From contig JBEIHF010000005.1 of the NCBI GenBank assembly GCA_040381535.1, positions 28,109 through 92,108 on the forward strand: a stretch of DNA of 64,000 nt, read 5' to 3'. A program made the position numbers and the translations under genes. Shown piece after piece: positions 25,684-34,631 of this stretch (position 1 is the first letter of the stretch; every line of letters begins with the position of its first letter). Below the pieces are notes generated by a model that made no database searches, was not told the origin of the DNA, and was given only the letters and a program-made list of their open reading frames with translations. Source of the DNA: Micavibrio_A sp040381535. GTDB taxonomy: Bacteria > Pseudomonadota > Alphaproteobacteria > Micavibrionales > Micavibrionaceae.

Positions 25684-26906
25684 CGCTTTCCTATCAGTTT
25701 GATGAGATTGTCCTTGAACTCAGCCCCGCCCAATGGCGCGTCCTGAATTGCGTCCTTGGCGGCCTCAATATACTTCTCCAGCCCCTGCGCGGCCATGTTG
25801 ATGGCGGCTGGCGATAGACCAAACTCTTCGCCCAGCAGCGTGAGATGGCGCGCCTTGAGATCGCCAATCGGATGATCCTTGGATCCGGCGATCTTGAGTG
25901 CGAGCGTCTTGTAGCTATAAAGCGAGGCAGCAACCTGATCGTAAGACGGGGTTAGACGCAACCCGGCATCTGTATGGAACATCGCAAAGTTTTTGAGATG
26001 CATGTCAGTATTGCCCAAAAGCAACCCGCCTAAGATACGGCGGTAAAGCAGATAGGCTTGTGTCGGCAGGCATTCGTCCGTTCCTAGAATAAAATCCGCC
26101 ATGTCCTTGTAAGCGCCATCATACTTCGTACGGGAGGATCGTCCTAACAGCTGGTTGAATTCCTCGAAGTGGAGGCGTCTTATTGAGAACGGAGATGATT
26201 GATGGCGACTATCTCCCGAACCACTTCCAAAGCCTTCTTCAAGATGTGTTAAATCGCGATCAAATCTCTTAATCAGCAAAGCTGGCTCACCAAGTCCTTT
26301 GACTTCCTCAATGCTTAAGTCAACGATCTCATCATCTGGCAGGAGCGCCTTGAAGGCGAGTGTCGTTAAATACTCGTTCAGTGTCAGATCCGGATGGTTG
26401 GCTGAGGGGAATTTGGCAATGTGTGTACTTAGTTCGTTAATACGGGCCGGACGGTAAATTCCACTTTCTTTAACAACAGCGAGCTTGGGTTGAACGCCGG
26501 AGAGTGATGCCCGGCTGCTCAGAACCGCCATTTCTTTTGGATCATCTAGATTCAGCATCGCCTCACTGAGCGCGGACGGCTCCGGATCGACAATTGAAAC
26601 CGCGCCCGCGCAATCAAAACCGAAGGCCAAGAGCAATTCAAAGCGCGTCACTTCACGCCGTCCTAGCAAACGACTTTGTGCCTGCTCCAACCAACCCTCG
26701 GAAACCAGGTTGTCAAAAAACGGATGCAAACCGTTATTGCTGATATGAGGCTGTTCACGAACAGGCAGCGTTTGAGCAAAGGCCGGGTGACCGCCATCGA
26801 TATAGCTTTTATCGTAGGTGAAGGTAACACGGCCTCCTGGCTCCTCGCTCAAGGTGCCTCCGAAGATGTCCTTGTAAAAGACCCTACCCCATAATAAATT
26901 TGCCAC
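25644..26906 (-). CDS. hipA: HipA-family Ser/Thr kinase toxin
   Basis: Kinase of the HipA family; E. coli HipA phosphorylates glutamyl-tRNA synthetase and causes growth arrest and persistence. The 420-aa protein has the N-terminal Couple_hipA-type region (GRVTFTYDKSYIDGGHPAFAQTLP), the regulatory loop SLSGVQPKLAVV with the autophosphorylated-serine region, and the catalytic loop LLGNTDMHLKNFAM followed by PSYDQVAAS (metal-binding Asp). The catalytic Asp and Asn are intact, so the toxin may be active. Convergence with hipB by overlap and paired palindromes upstream support autoregulation. The substrate is unknown. Confidence 0.93.
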   Translation of the reverse strand: MANLLWGRVFYKDIFGGTLSEEPGGRVTFTYDKSYIDGGHPAFAQTLPVREQPHISNNGLHPFFDNLVSEGWLEQAQSRLLGRREVTRFELLLAFGFDCAGAVSIVDPEPSALSEAMLNLDDPKEMAVLSSRASLSGVQPKLAVVKESGIYRPARINELSTHIAKFPSANHPDLTLNEYLTTLAFKALLPDDEIVDLSIEEVKGLGEPALLIKRFDRDLTHLEEGFGSGSGDSRHQSSPFSIRRLHFEEFNQLLGRSSRTKYDGAYKDMADFILGTDECLPTQAYLLYRRILGGLLLGNTDMHLKNFAMFHTDAGLRLTPSYDQVAASLYSYKTLALKIAGSKDHPIGDLKARHLTLLGEEFGLSPAAINMAAQGLEKYIEAAKDAIQDAPLGGAEFKDNLIKLIGKRWNGTFALIGKAL

Positions 26907-26945
26907 GGTTAAATCCTTTTAACTCAAAAGCCCTCAATAAACTTT

Positions 26946-27008
26946 AAAGTAAATTATAACTTACTTTGTATGGTTTTACAATAATTAAAGTAAAACACAT
27001 TTTACTTT
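26946..27008. promoter_or_regulatory. Two 22-bp palindromic operators upstream of hipAB
   Basis: Site 1 (26946-26967) and site 2 (26987-27008) share the outer half-sites AAAGTAA-N8-TTACTTT; in site 2 the arms extend to AAAGTAAAA / TTTTACTTT. Centres are 41 bases apart, close to four helical turns. HipB of E. coli binds palindromes with an 8-base spacer, so these are strong candidates for HipB operators. hipA begins 40 bases downstream on the minus strand. Confidence 0.7.
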
Positions 27009-27216
27009 TCAATCTTAATGCCCTTGCCCCTCTCATCAAATCAGGCGCATTCGAAGCCGCTAAGCCGATTGACCCACCCCCTAATAATTTGGTCCAGGTT
27101 GAGGTTAGTGGGCTACCGAGCAAGTTGCAGGAGAATAACTTCCATCATTGGGCAGAAAAATTAGCAGGTCAGAATTTTTACCTTGTCCATACGTACGGGG
27201 CATTTAATTTTATGCT
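27009..27216. other. Intergenic region between hipAB operators and uvrB
   Basis: 208 bases without a gene, terminator or repeat that I can recognise. It forms part of the accessory patch starting near 25 kb and has a mix of AT- and GC-rich stretches unlike the flanking coding regions. Confidence 0.3.
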
Positions 27217-29355
27217 TCATCGCTTCTTGCTCACCCGCATACTTTTTCCGCCGCCTTTAGTGGGCGCGGAAGAGTTCACGGACCAACCGTTTGCGAGGCG
27301 CGGGTTGGTCATCACGCCCGTTAAACCCAGATCCATCGCCTCGAGCTTTCTGATTTGATCGCGGAGGCGCGCAGCGGTTTCAAATTCCAGATCCGCGGCG
27401 GCTTTGCGCATATCGGATTCCATCTTTTTCAGATATTTCTGGAAGCTCGTGGGGTTGGAGAGCGCTTGTTGTTCCTCCTCTGCCAGCCCCATCACTTCGC
27501 GCGCGGTGTCCACATAATCCGCGCGTTCGAACACGGAATGCATCACACTGCTGATATTGCGTTTGATGCTGGCAGGCGTGATGTTGTTCGCGGTGTTGTA
27601 TTCCACCTGTTTTGCGCGGCGGCGGTCTGTTTCGTCAATCGCGCCCTGCATGGATTTCGTGATGGAATCCGCATACAAAATAACGCGCCCGTCAAGGTTC
27701 CGCGCCGCGCGACCGATCGTTTGGATGAGCGATGTTTTAGAGCGCAGGAAGCCTTCCTTGTCCGCATCCAAGATAGCCACCAGCATACATTCGGGGATAT
27801 CGAGACCTTCGCGGAGCAAGTTAATGCCGACCAGCACGTCAAATTCACCAAGGCGCAGATCGCGCATGATTTCGATTCTTTCCAGCGTATCAATATCAGA
27901 ATGCAGATAGCGCACGCGCACGCCGTTTTCTTGTAAATATTCCGTCAGGTCCTCGGCCATTTTTTTGGTGAGGGTGGTGACGAGCACGCGCCCGCTTTTT
28001 TTCGCGACCAAGCGGCATTCGGACATCAGATCATCCACCTGATGTTCCGTCGGGCGGATTTCGACGGGCGGATCGATCAGCCCCGTGGGGCGCACCACCT
28101 GTTCGGCGAAATCACCGCCGGTTTGTTCGAGTTCATAAGGCCCGGGCGTCGCGGAGACATATAATATCTGCCCGCGCATTTCGTTGAATTCCTCGAATTT
28201 CAGCGGACGGTTATCGAGCGCGGCAGGCAGGCGGAAGCCGTAATCCACCAGCGTTGTTTTGCGCGCGCGGTCACCCTTATACATCGCGCCTAGTTGCGGC
28301 ACCATCACGTGGGATTCATCCAAAAATATCATCGCGTTGGAAGGAAGATATTCGATGAGCGTAGGCGGTGCCTCGCCTATGCCGCGGCCCGTGAGATAGC
28401 GCGAATAGTTTTCGATTCCCGAGCACACGCCCGTCGCCATGAGCATTTCGATATCGAATTGCGTACGTTGCGAAAGGCGTTGCGCCTCGAGCAGTTTTCC
28501 TTCGGCTTCGAATTCGGCGAGGCGGAGTTTAAGGTCCACCTTCATTTGTTTGATGGCCTGCGCCATCGTCGGGCCGGGCGTGATGTAGTGCGAGTTCGCG
28601 TAAATACGCACCCCTTCCATAGCCGCCTGTTTTTCGCCCGTCAGCGCATCGAATTCCGTGATTTCTTCGATTTCATCGCCGAACATGGCAAAACGCCACG
28701 CGGAATCTTCCATATGGGACGGGAACAATTCCACCGTATCGCCGCGCACACGGAATGTGCCGCGCTCGAATGCGATGTCGTTACGTTTATATTGCAATGT
28801 GATGAGTTTGGAGATGAGCGCTTGGCGGTCGAGTTTGTCACCCTTGCGCAGATCAATCGTCATCGCCTGATAATCTTCTTTCGACCCAATACCGTAGATG
28901 CAAGACACCGACGCCACGACGATCAGGTCTTTCCGTTCGAAAATCGCGCGCGTCGCGGCGTGGCGCATGCGGTCTATCTGTTCGTTGATGCTGGAATCTT
29001 TTTCGATGAACGTGTCGGTACGCGGCACATAGGCTTCGGGCTGGTAATAATCATAGTAGGAGACGAAATATTCCACCGCGTTGTCGGGGAAAAACGCCTT
29101 CATCTCTCCGTACAGCTGCGCGGCGAGGGTTTTGTTGGGCGCGAGGATAAGCGCGGGGCGCTGGGTCCGTTCGATAAGATGCGCCATGGTGAAGGTTTTT
29201 CCCGAACCCGTCACGCCGAGCAGGACCTGATCCGACAACCCGTTTTCGAGACCTTCGACGAGCTTGTCTATCGCCTTTGGCTGGTCGCCCGCCGGCTTGT
29301 AGTCCGAACTGATTTTAAAGGGGGGCGATTCCGTGAAAGGATTGCTCGCCGCCAT
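27217..29355 (-). CDS. uvrB: UvrABC system protein B
   Basis: Damage-verifying helicase-like subunit of nucleotide excision repair. The 712-aa protein has the Walker A GVTGSGKTFTMAHLI, the beta-hairpin region SYYDYYQPEAYVPRTDTFIE, DEAD-like FLDESHVMVPQ, helicase motifs VLVGINLLREGLDIPE and QTIGRAARN, and the C-terminal UVR motif AAADLEFETAARLRDQI that binds UvrC. I use the ATG at 29355 (MAASNPFTES); an ATG at 29379 is an alternative. The stop lies close to the accessory patch but the gene looks intact. Confidence 0.97.
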   Translation of the reverse strand: MAASNPFTESPPFKISSDYKPAGDQPKAIDKLVEGLENGLSDQVLLGVTGSGKTFTMAHLIERTQRPALILAPNKTLAAQLYGEMKAFFPDNAVEYFVSYYDYYQPEAYVPRTDTFIEKDSSINEQIDRMRHAATRAIFERKDLIVVASVSCIYGIGSKEDYQAMTIDLRKGDKLDRQALISKLITLQYKRNDIAFERGTFRVRGDTVELFPSHMEDSAWRFAMFGDEIEEITEFDALTGEKQAAMEGVRIYANSHYITPGPTMAQAIKQMKVDLKLRLAEFEAEGKLLEAQRLSQRTQFDIEMLMATGVCSGIENYSRYLTGRGIGEAPPTLIEYLPSNAMIFLDESHVMVPQLGAMYKGDRARKTTLVDYGFRLPAALDNRPLKFEEFNEMRGQILYVSATPGPYELEQTGGDFAEQVVRPTGLIDPPVEIRPTEHQVDDLMSECRLVAKKSGRVLVTTLTKKMAEDLTEYLQENGVRVRYLHSDIDTLERIEIMRDLRLGEFDVLVGINLLREGLDIPECMLVAILDADKEGFLRSKTSLIQTIGRAARNLDGRVILYADSITKSMQGAIDETDRRRAKQVEYNTANNITPASIKRNISSVMHSVFERADYVDTAREVMGLAEEEQQALSNPTSFQKYLKKMESDMRKAAADLEFETAARLRDQIRKLEAMDLGLTGVMTNPRLANGWSVNSSAPTKGGGKSMRVSKKR

Positions 29356-29418
29356 GTTGATTTCTACTGCTCCGCGCATGGGGACATATATAGAACATCG
29401 ATAGAAAAAGGCAAAGGA

Positions 29419-29745
29419 TCAGAAGGTGGGTTCGACAACGGTCTTGGCGCGGACGATCATGGGCACGGCGAACGCATCGTCAATGCGGATGCTGCCCGCA
29501 GGCTTACCGCTTTTGGCGAAATGTTCGAGGATACGCTCGCCCCATTCTTCATAGGATTTAAAGTTCTTTATTGCAGGGGGAATGAAGGGGTCATCCAGCG
29601 GCAGGGCATATTTGGTCCCGCCCGCGCGCAGGATAAACGGGGTGTTGGCGTGCGTGATGCCGAGGGTTTTCTGCCCCTTCGGTTTGCCGATGACAATGCG
29701 CAGCTCTTCGTCCGCTGGCATGCGTTCTGTCGTTTTTATGCCCAT
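29419..29745 (-). CDS. Hypothetical protein
   Basis: A 108-aa soluble protein with no recognised domain. The sequence begins MGIKTTERMPADEELRIVIGKPKGQKTLGITHANTPFIL and ends with a run of beta-like residues (AGSIRIDDAFAVPMIVRAKTVVEPTF). It lies between uvrB and the divergent nitroreductase gene. Confidence 0.6.
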   Translation of the reverse strand: MGIKTTERMPADEELRIVIGKPKGQKTLGITHANTPFILRAGGTKYALPLDDPFIPPAIKNFKSYEEWGERILEHFAKSGKPAGSIRIDDAFAVPMIVRAKTVVEPTF

Positions 29746-29860
29746 TTTACACCTCTTTTACGGGCACAATCATACAGTTATTAGGGAAAAAGATCAAGAA
29801 ATTTGCCTGCTGCCCCGGTCGTAGTATGGTTAAATCCCACCAGCCAAGACAGGAAACACC

Positions 29861-30505
29861 ATGTCCGCCATTCTCGAATTTTTACAAACCCGCAGATCAT
29901 CTTCCATCGGAAAATTCACCGCGGATGGGCCTAACAAAGACCAGATCAAAACCATTTTGGAAGCCGCAACACGCGTGCCTGACCACAACAAACTTTCCCC
30001 GTGGTGGTTCGTGGTGTTCGAAGGCGATGCCCGCAAAAAATTCGGTGAGGTTTTGAAACACGCCTATACGCACGAAGACAAAGACGCAGCGCCAGCGAAA
30101 CTTGAACTGGAAGCGGAAAGATTTACACGCGCGCCTGTTGTGATCGCCGTGATATCACGCATCAAGGAAGGCAAAGCCCCGCAATGGGAGCAAGTCTTAA
30201 GCGCAGGCGCCGTTGCATATAATCTCTGCCTCGCCGCGAATGCATTGGGATTTGGCACCAACTGGGTCACGGAATGGACGGCGTATAACGCGGAAGTACA
30301 GCGCGAATTGGGATTGGATGACCGCGACCATATCGCGGGGTTCATCTATATGGGCACCGAAACCGAAAAACAAGAAGAGCGCGAGCGCCCCGCCCTGGCA
30401 GATTTGGTTAATCACTGGAGCCCGGATTACACCCCGCAAAAAGGTGATAAATACGGCAAAGTCGGCCTTGGAATCCCGCCGGCCCGCTTCAAATCGCCAC
30501 TTTAA
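29861..30505 (+). CDS. Nitroreductase family flavoprotein
   Basis: FMN-dependent NAD(P)H oxidoreductase that reduces nitro-compounds or quinones. The 214-aa protein has the family start LQTRRSSSIGKF, DHNKLSPWWFVVFEG, the FMN/dimer region GAVAYNLCLAANALGFGTNWVTEW, and the C-terminal GFIYMGTETEKQEERERP, which resembles the YdjA subgroup. The physiological substrate is unknown. A ribosome binding site (AGGAA) precedes the ATG. Confidence 0.92.
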   Translation: MSAILEFLQTRRSSSIGKFTADGPNKDQIKTILEAATRVPDHNKLSPWWFVVFEGDARKKFGEVLKHAYTHEDKDAAPAKLELEAERFTRAPVVIAVISRIKEGKAPQWEQVLSAGAVAYNLCLAANALGFGTNWVTEWTAYNAEVQRELGLDDRDHIAGFIYMGTETEKQEERERPALADLVNHWSPDYTPQKGDKYGKVGLGIPPARFKSPL

Positions 30506-30568
30506 TTTATTGACATAATTATTAATCGGGTGTTATTTTCGGCCCTCTAAAAAAGGAAGTACGAATAA

Positions 30569-31156
30569 ATGGCCAATGATTTGTATGTATTTCTGGGGCG
30601 TGCTTTCGCTGCAGCCGGCGAAAAGACCCTCACTTTGAACGATGACACGAAAGAAACACTTCGTGCATTGTGCAAATCCAAATTCTCCTCACAAAAGATC
30701 AACATGGCCATTGATCTATTGATCGGCAAATTGCCGATCCGCGATCGTTATGAAGCATCGGTATTGGTTGTCAATCATACCGGCCGGGATTCTTATATGC
30801 ATAAAATGGGACTTACACTCGCACTCGACAATATAGGCACGATAGATGCCGCTTCACGTCACATGCAATGTATCATTCTTGCACGCGAAAGCTACGACAA
30901 GGAATATCAGGAACGTTGCTATCGCACGGCGTTTCAAAACAACAGCGCCCTTCCCTATCATATGCGCGGTATGGCCCTGACCATTCTGGAAGCCAATACG
31001 CGTGAATTCCCAGACCTACACGGTGAAATAGACGAAAAAATTAAAAAAGATTATCCGGAATCAGTCATGCAGCCACACATGCCGGTAGAAAATATCAAAC
31101 CTATGGATATATCGGCCTTTGTAGCCGGTATGAAAGCCCTGCCAAAAGCGCCGTAA
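30569..31156 (+). CDS. Hypothetical helical protein
   Basis: A 195-aa protein, mostly helical, beginning MANDLYVFLGRAFAAAGEKTLTLNDDTKETLRALCKSKF. Patterns such as KINMAIDLLIGKLPIRDRYEA and SYMHKMGLTLALDNIGTIDAASRHMQ suggest a globular helical bundle. No family recognised. A good ribosome binding site (AGGAAG) precedes the ATG. It is convergent with the small gene downstream of lysS. Confidence 0.65.
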   Translation: MANDLYVFLGRAFAAAGEKTLTLNDDTKETLRALCKSKFSSQKINMAIDLLIGKLPIRDRYEASVLVVNHTGRDSYMHKMGLTLALDNIGTIDAASRHMQCIILARESYDKEYQERCYRTAFQNNSALPYHMRGMALTILEANTREFPDLHGEIDEKIKKDYPESVMQPHMPVENIKPMDISAFVAGMKALPKAP

Positions 31157-31414
31157 TTATTCGGCGTCTTCGCCTTCGGCGGATTTATCGAATTTCACGA
31201 TCACGCCGCGCTTTTTGAAATAGGATTTCATCATCTGGCGGCCCTGGCGGTTGTTCTGCACGAGTTTCGTGGGCTCGAAAATCGCTTCTTTCGTACCCGC
31301 TTCTTTCAGCACAGCTTTTAGCTCGGCGAGCGCCTCATCAAGACCTTCGTTGTCATTACGAATGGCTTCGTAAATATTTTCTTTGATTTGATCTAGTTTC
31401 GATGCGGCAGCCAT
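31157..31414 (-). CDS. Small hypothetical protein directly downstream of lysS
   Basis: An 85-aa acidic/basic mixed protein (MAAASKLDQIKENIYEAIRNDNEGLDEALAELKAVLKEAG) with a central amphipathic helix and a basic stretch NNRQGRQMMKSYFKKRG, ending in an acidic tail. It starts four bases after the lysS stop, so it is almost certainly co-transcribed. The basic patch could contact RNA, but this is speculation. No family recognised. Confidence 0.65.
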   Translation of the reverse strand: MAAASKLDQIKENIYEAIRNDNEGLDEALAELKAVLKEAGTKEAIFEPTKLVQNNRQGRQMMKSYFKKRGVIVKFDKSAEGEDAE

Positions 31415-31418
31415 GACT

Positions 31419-32918
31419 CTAGTCCTTTTTGGGTTTTAATGTAGGGAACGCGATAACGTCGCGGATGTTCGCGGAGTTCGTGAGAAGCATGCACAGGCGG
31501 TCTATGCCCATGCCCCAGCCACCCGTCGGCGGCAGGCCGTATTCCAGCGCGGTGATGTAATCTTCGTCCACCATTTGGGTCTCTTCATTGCCTTTTTCTT
31601 TGGCGGCAACCTGTTCTTCAAATCTTTGCATCTGGATTTTCGGATCGTTCAATTCGGTGAACGCGTTCACGATTTCCCAACCGTTGATATATGTTTCGAA
31701 ACGCTCCACCAGACGCGGGTCGCCCCTGTGGACTTTTGCGAGCGGTGAAATATCCATCGGCGTGTCTGTGACATGCGTCGGCTGGATTAGCGTGTGTTCG
31801 ACTTTTTCATCGAACACGGCGGCAACAATATCGCCCCAGTTCGCGAATGTTTCGGTGAATACGCCGAGCTTTTTGGCGGCGGCGGCGGCTTCTTTTTCAT
31901 CAGCGAACGACAGGAAATCCACACCCGTGATTTCTTTCACCAGATCGACCATGGATTTGCGTACAAAAGGCTTGGAAAGATCGATAACATTTTCGCCCAT
32001 TGTGATTTCCATGGAGCCGTTCACCGTCTGCGCGGACTGACGGATCAGGTTTTCAGTCAGGTCCATGATATCGAAGTAATCCATATAGGAATGGTATCCT
32101 TCGATGGTCGTGAATTCGGGATTGTGTTTGATAGAGATTCCTTCGTTACGGAACAGACGGCCGATTTCGAAAACGGCATCAGCAAGGCCGCCGACGATCA
32201 AACGTTTCAACGGCAGTTCGGTTGCGATGCGCAAGAAGAAGTCGGAATCGAGCGCATTGTGGTGCGTCATAAAAGGTTTCGCATTCGCACCGCCCAAAAG
32301 CGGGCTTAGCACGGGCGTTTCCACCTCAATCGCGCCGAGCTCTTCCATATATTTACGAATGAATGAGACGATTTTGGAACGTTTGCGCAGCGTTTCACGG
32401 CTTTCCTCGTTCATGATCAAATCGAGATAACGTTGGCGGTAACGTTGCTCGATATCCGTGAGGCCATGGTATTTTTCCGGCAGCGGCAACATCGATTTCG
32501 CGAGCATCATGGTTTCCTTCGCGCGTACGGATAATTCACCGCGCGGCGTGCGACGCATGGTCCCCAATGCTCCGACAATGTCGCCGATGTCATACAATTC
32601 GAGTTTGGAAAGTTCGGCCTCGGAGAGCGTATCTTTGTGGCAAAACACCTGAATTTTGCCCGAAGCATCCTGAAGATCCAAAAACATTCCGTTATTACGC
32701 ATGGCCATTATGCGACCCGCGACGGCGACGGAATCTTCGGTTTCCACGCCGTTTTCGATGGTGGCATATTTGTCCTGAAGCTCGGCCGCCTTGTGGGAGC
32801 GATCGAATTTATGGGGATAGGCCTCTATCCCGCGGGCCCTCATTTCCGCCAGCTTTTGCTCGCGCGCCTCGCGCGGATTGGTGGATAGGGCGTCTTTTTT
32901 CGTTTCCGGTTGTGCCAT
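31419..32918 (-). CDS. lysS: Lysyl-tRNA synthetase, class II
   Basis: Attaches lysine to tRNA-Lys. The 499-aa protein has an OB-fold anticodon-binding domain (VAVAGRIMAMRNNGMFLDLQD), class II motif 2 (FEIGRLFRNEGISIKHNPEFTTIEGY) and motif 3 (GGWGMGIDRLCMLLT). Length matches bacterial LysS. The start is the ATG at 32918 or the one at 32924, two codons upstream. A small gene follows four bases after the stop. Confidence 0.97.
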   Translation of the reverse strand: MAQPETKKDALSTNPREAREQKLAEMRARGIEAYPHKFDRSHKAAELQDKYATIENGVETEDSVAVAGRIMAMRNNGMFLDLQDASGKIQVFCHKDTLSEAELSKLELYDIGDIVGALGTMRRTPRGELSVRAKETMMLAKSMLPLPEKYHGLTDIEQRYRQRYLDLIMNEESRETLRKRSKIVSFIRKYMEELGAIEVETPVLSPLLGGANAKPFMTHHNALDSDFFLRIATELPLKRLIVGGLADAVFEIGRLFRNEGISIKHNPEFTTIEGYHSYMDYFDIMDLTENLIRQSAQTVNGSMEITMGENVIDLSKPFVRKSMVDLVKEITGVDFLSFADEKEAAAAAKKLGVFTETFANWGDIVAAVFDEKVEHTLIQPTHVTDTPMDISPLAKVHRGDPRLVERFETYINGWEIVNAFTELNDPKIQMQRFEEQVAAKEKGNEETQMVDEDYITALEYGLPPTGGWGMGIDRLCMLLTNSANIRDVIAFPTLKPKKD

Positions 32919-32959
32919 GGCCATGTTTCTGTGCTAAAATATTGATTGTGTAGGTATTT

Positions 32960-33766
32960 ATGGACCATTTCCCAATGAGAAATCAAGCTCCCACTCCCCA
33001 TAACCCCCAGTCGGGAAGCATATTTATATGGATTTTCGTGATGATAGCGCTGTTTGCGGCGTTCAGTTTTGCGGTTTCACAAGGCTCGCGAACGGGTGCC
33101 GCAAGCCTTACGGACCAGCAAGCCAAGGTGTTGGCGACGGAAATCGTCGATTTCGGGCGGCAGGTAAAAGACACCATAAATACATTGCGTCTCAACAGTG
33201 ATTGCGCCGATACGGAAATAAGTTTTGTAGGCGCGGTAGGCACCTATACCAATCCAAGTGCTCCTGCCGACGGATCGTGCGACGTATTCGGCACGGGCGG
33301 TAAAATGCGTCTTCCCGATTTTGGTGATGATCTGGGCGACGACCGTTTGTTCTTCGGATCTAACGAAGTAAGAGCATATGACAGCGCAGAGCATGTAGGT
33401 ACATCGGAGCCCGATCTTACAATGGTACGTCAGATAGACGCCACAACATGCGGACAGATCAACATGTTACTAGGCAACCCTACTGCATGGACAAATGGCT
33501 CAACAACCTACACGATGTGGGAATCTGGCAGTTCGGCAAACGGTACGCGCAATTTAGCGAACGATAACTGGCTTGAGAATGATTATTTTCAGGGCGATTA
33601 CAGCGCCAGCGGTTCGAACGGAATATTTTATGATGAGCAAATGACCTACAACGGGGGCAACTACGATAGCTTAAAGCCCCCGATGACAGGATGTTTTTGC
33701 GATGCCGCCACAGATTGCGCGCCACCTGTGAAATATTATTTCTACAACGTTTTATGGGTGAGATGA
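32960..33766 (+). CDS. Prepilin-like protein 1
   Basis: A 268-aa protein with a short N-terminal leader ending in glycine (QSG) followed at once by a hydrophobic helix (SIFIWIFVMIALFAAFSFAVSQ), the layout of type IV prepilin-like or pseudopilin proteins. The rest is a polar exported domain rich in Asp, Gly, Asn and Thr, with six cysteines that could form disulfides (for example CADTE, CDVFGT, TGCFCDAATDC). The stop overlaps the next gene as ATGA. It is divergent from lysS across only 35 to 41 bases. Confidence 0.6.
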   Translation: MDHFPMRNQAPTPHNPQSGSIFIWIFVMIALFAAFSFAVSQGSRTGAASLTDQQAKVLATEIVDFGRQVKDTINTLRLNSDCADTEISFVGAVGTYTNPSAPADGSCDVFGTGGKMRLPDFGDDLGDDRLFFGSNEVRAYDSAEHVGTSEPDLTMVRQIDATTCGQINMLLGNPTAWTNGSTTYTMWESGSSANGTRNLANDNWLENDYFQGDYSASGSNGIFYDEQMTYNGGNYDSLKPPMTGCFCDAATDCAPPVKYYFYNVLWVR

Positions 33767-34467
33767 TGCGCAACAATCAACGCGGAAACGCTCTTTGGTT
33801 TATTCTTCTCGCCGTATTCCTGCTTGGCGGGCTTACGGTTCTGCTCAACCGCGGCGCAAGCAACACAGATGAAACAGGGGATAGAGAAAAACTGACAATA
33901 GAAGCAACGGAATTGTTGCGTTTCACTTCATCTATCCAAGCATCGGTTCAAAGAATGTTGCAAAACGGCATCAGTGAAAACGAAATCAGCTTTACCAACA
34001 CTGTCTATCAAAGATGCGATGGGAGCCCGTCCTTTGTGGTTAATCCCGTATGCACAAGGCCAGAATGCGAAATATTCGACACACGCGGCGGTGGTTTAAA
34101 GCCAAAATTGACACCCGAAGCCTTGTTTGAAAATGTAACCTGTTCTGTTTTTAAACGCGGCATAATCGGCCTGAATGTAAAAAACATATTGGGCGTAGGC
34201 ACAGCAGCGTCAGATCTAGTCCTCGAAGTTTATGCACTGAGTAAACCGGCATGCCTCGCGCTTAACAGATTATCAGGAGTCGAAAATCCTGGGGGGGACC
34301 CGCCCGCGGAAAATGAAACAACTTTTTGCGGCTTTGCCGGCGATTACAACTGTGCTACCGAAACATTCGGAGATGACGCTCCCGAAGTGGAAGGCAAAAA
34401 GAATTTTTGCACCTACCGCGCACTCGACGATGCATATTTCTTCCATTCGGTTCTGATAGCGCGCTGA
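33763..34467 (+). CDS. Prepilin-like protein 2
   Basis: A 234-aa protein of the same layout as its upstream neighbour: short basic leader ending QRG, then the hydrophobic helix NALWFILLAVFLLGGLTVLLN, then a polar domain with cysteines. Both contain an N-terminal helical stretch after the membrane segment (LLRFTSSIQASVQRMLQ; compare IVDFGRQVKDTINTLRL), the alpha-1 part of pilins. The start overlaps the stop of gene 1 and the 3' end lies inside an 87-bp tandem repeat. Together they may form a minor-pilin pair; no assembly genes are nearby. Confidence 0.6.
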   Translation: MMRNNQRGNALWFILLAVFLLGGLTVLLNRGASNTDETGDREKLTIEATELLRFTSSIQASVQRMLQNGISENEISFTNTVYQRCDGSPSFVVNPVCTRPECEIFDTRGGGLKPKLTPEALFENVTCSVFKRGIIGLNVKNILGVGTAASDLVLEVYALSKPACLALNRLSGVENPGGDPPAENETTFCGFAGDYNCATETFGDDAPEVEGKKNFCTYRALDDAYFFHSVLIAR

Positions 34468-34631
34468 TTTATTTACAGCGTTATTTTGCGGGCTTGGCCT
34501 CGCCGCCATTCGCCATTTTGGCAATATCCGCAGGAGTCTCTTTCAGCGCGCTGATTTATTTACAGGGTTATTTTGCGGGCTTGGCCTCGCCGCCATTCGC
34601 CATTTTGGCAATATCCGCAGGAGTCTCTTTC
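34458..34631. repeat. Tandem duplication of an 87-bp unit
   Basis: Copy 1 spans 34458-34544 and copy 2 spans 34545-34631; they differ at one base (34479 C, 34566 G). The unit contains the last codons and stop of prepilin gene 2 and the reverse complement of the 3' end of the next minus-strand gene. The near identity indicates a recent event. Both genes stay intact because gene 2 ends in copy 1 and the minus-strand gene ends in copy 2. Confidence 0.95.

Noticed and set aside
28294..29784. Very long plus-strand frame antisense to uvrB
   Set aside because: Shadow of uvrB: Arg/His/Phe-rich composition typical of antisense frames.
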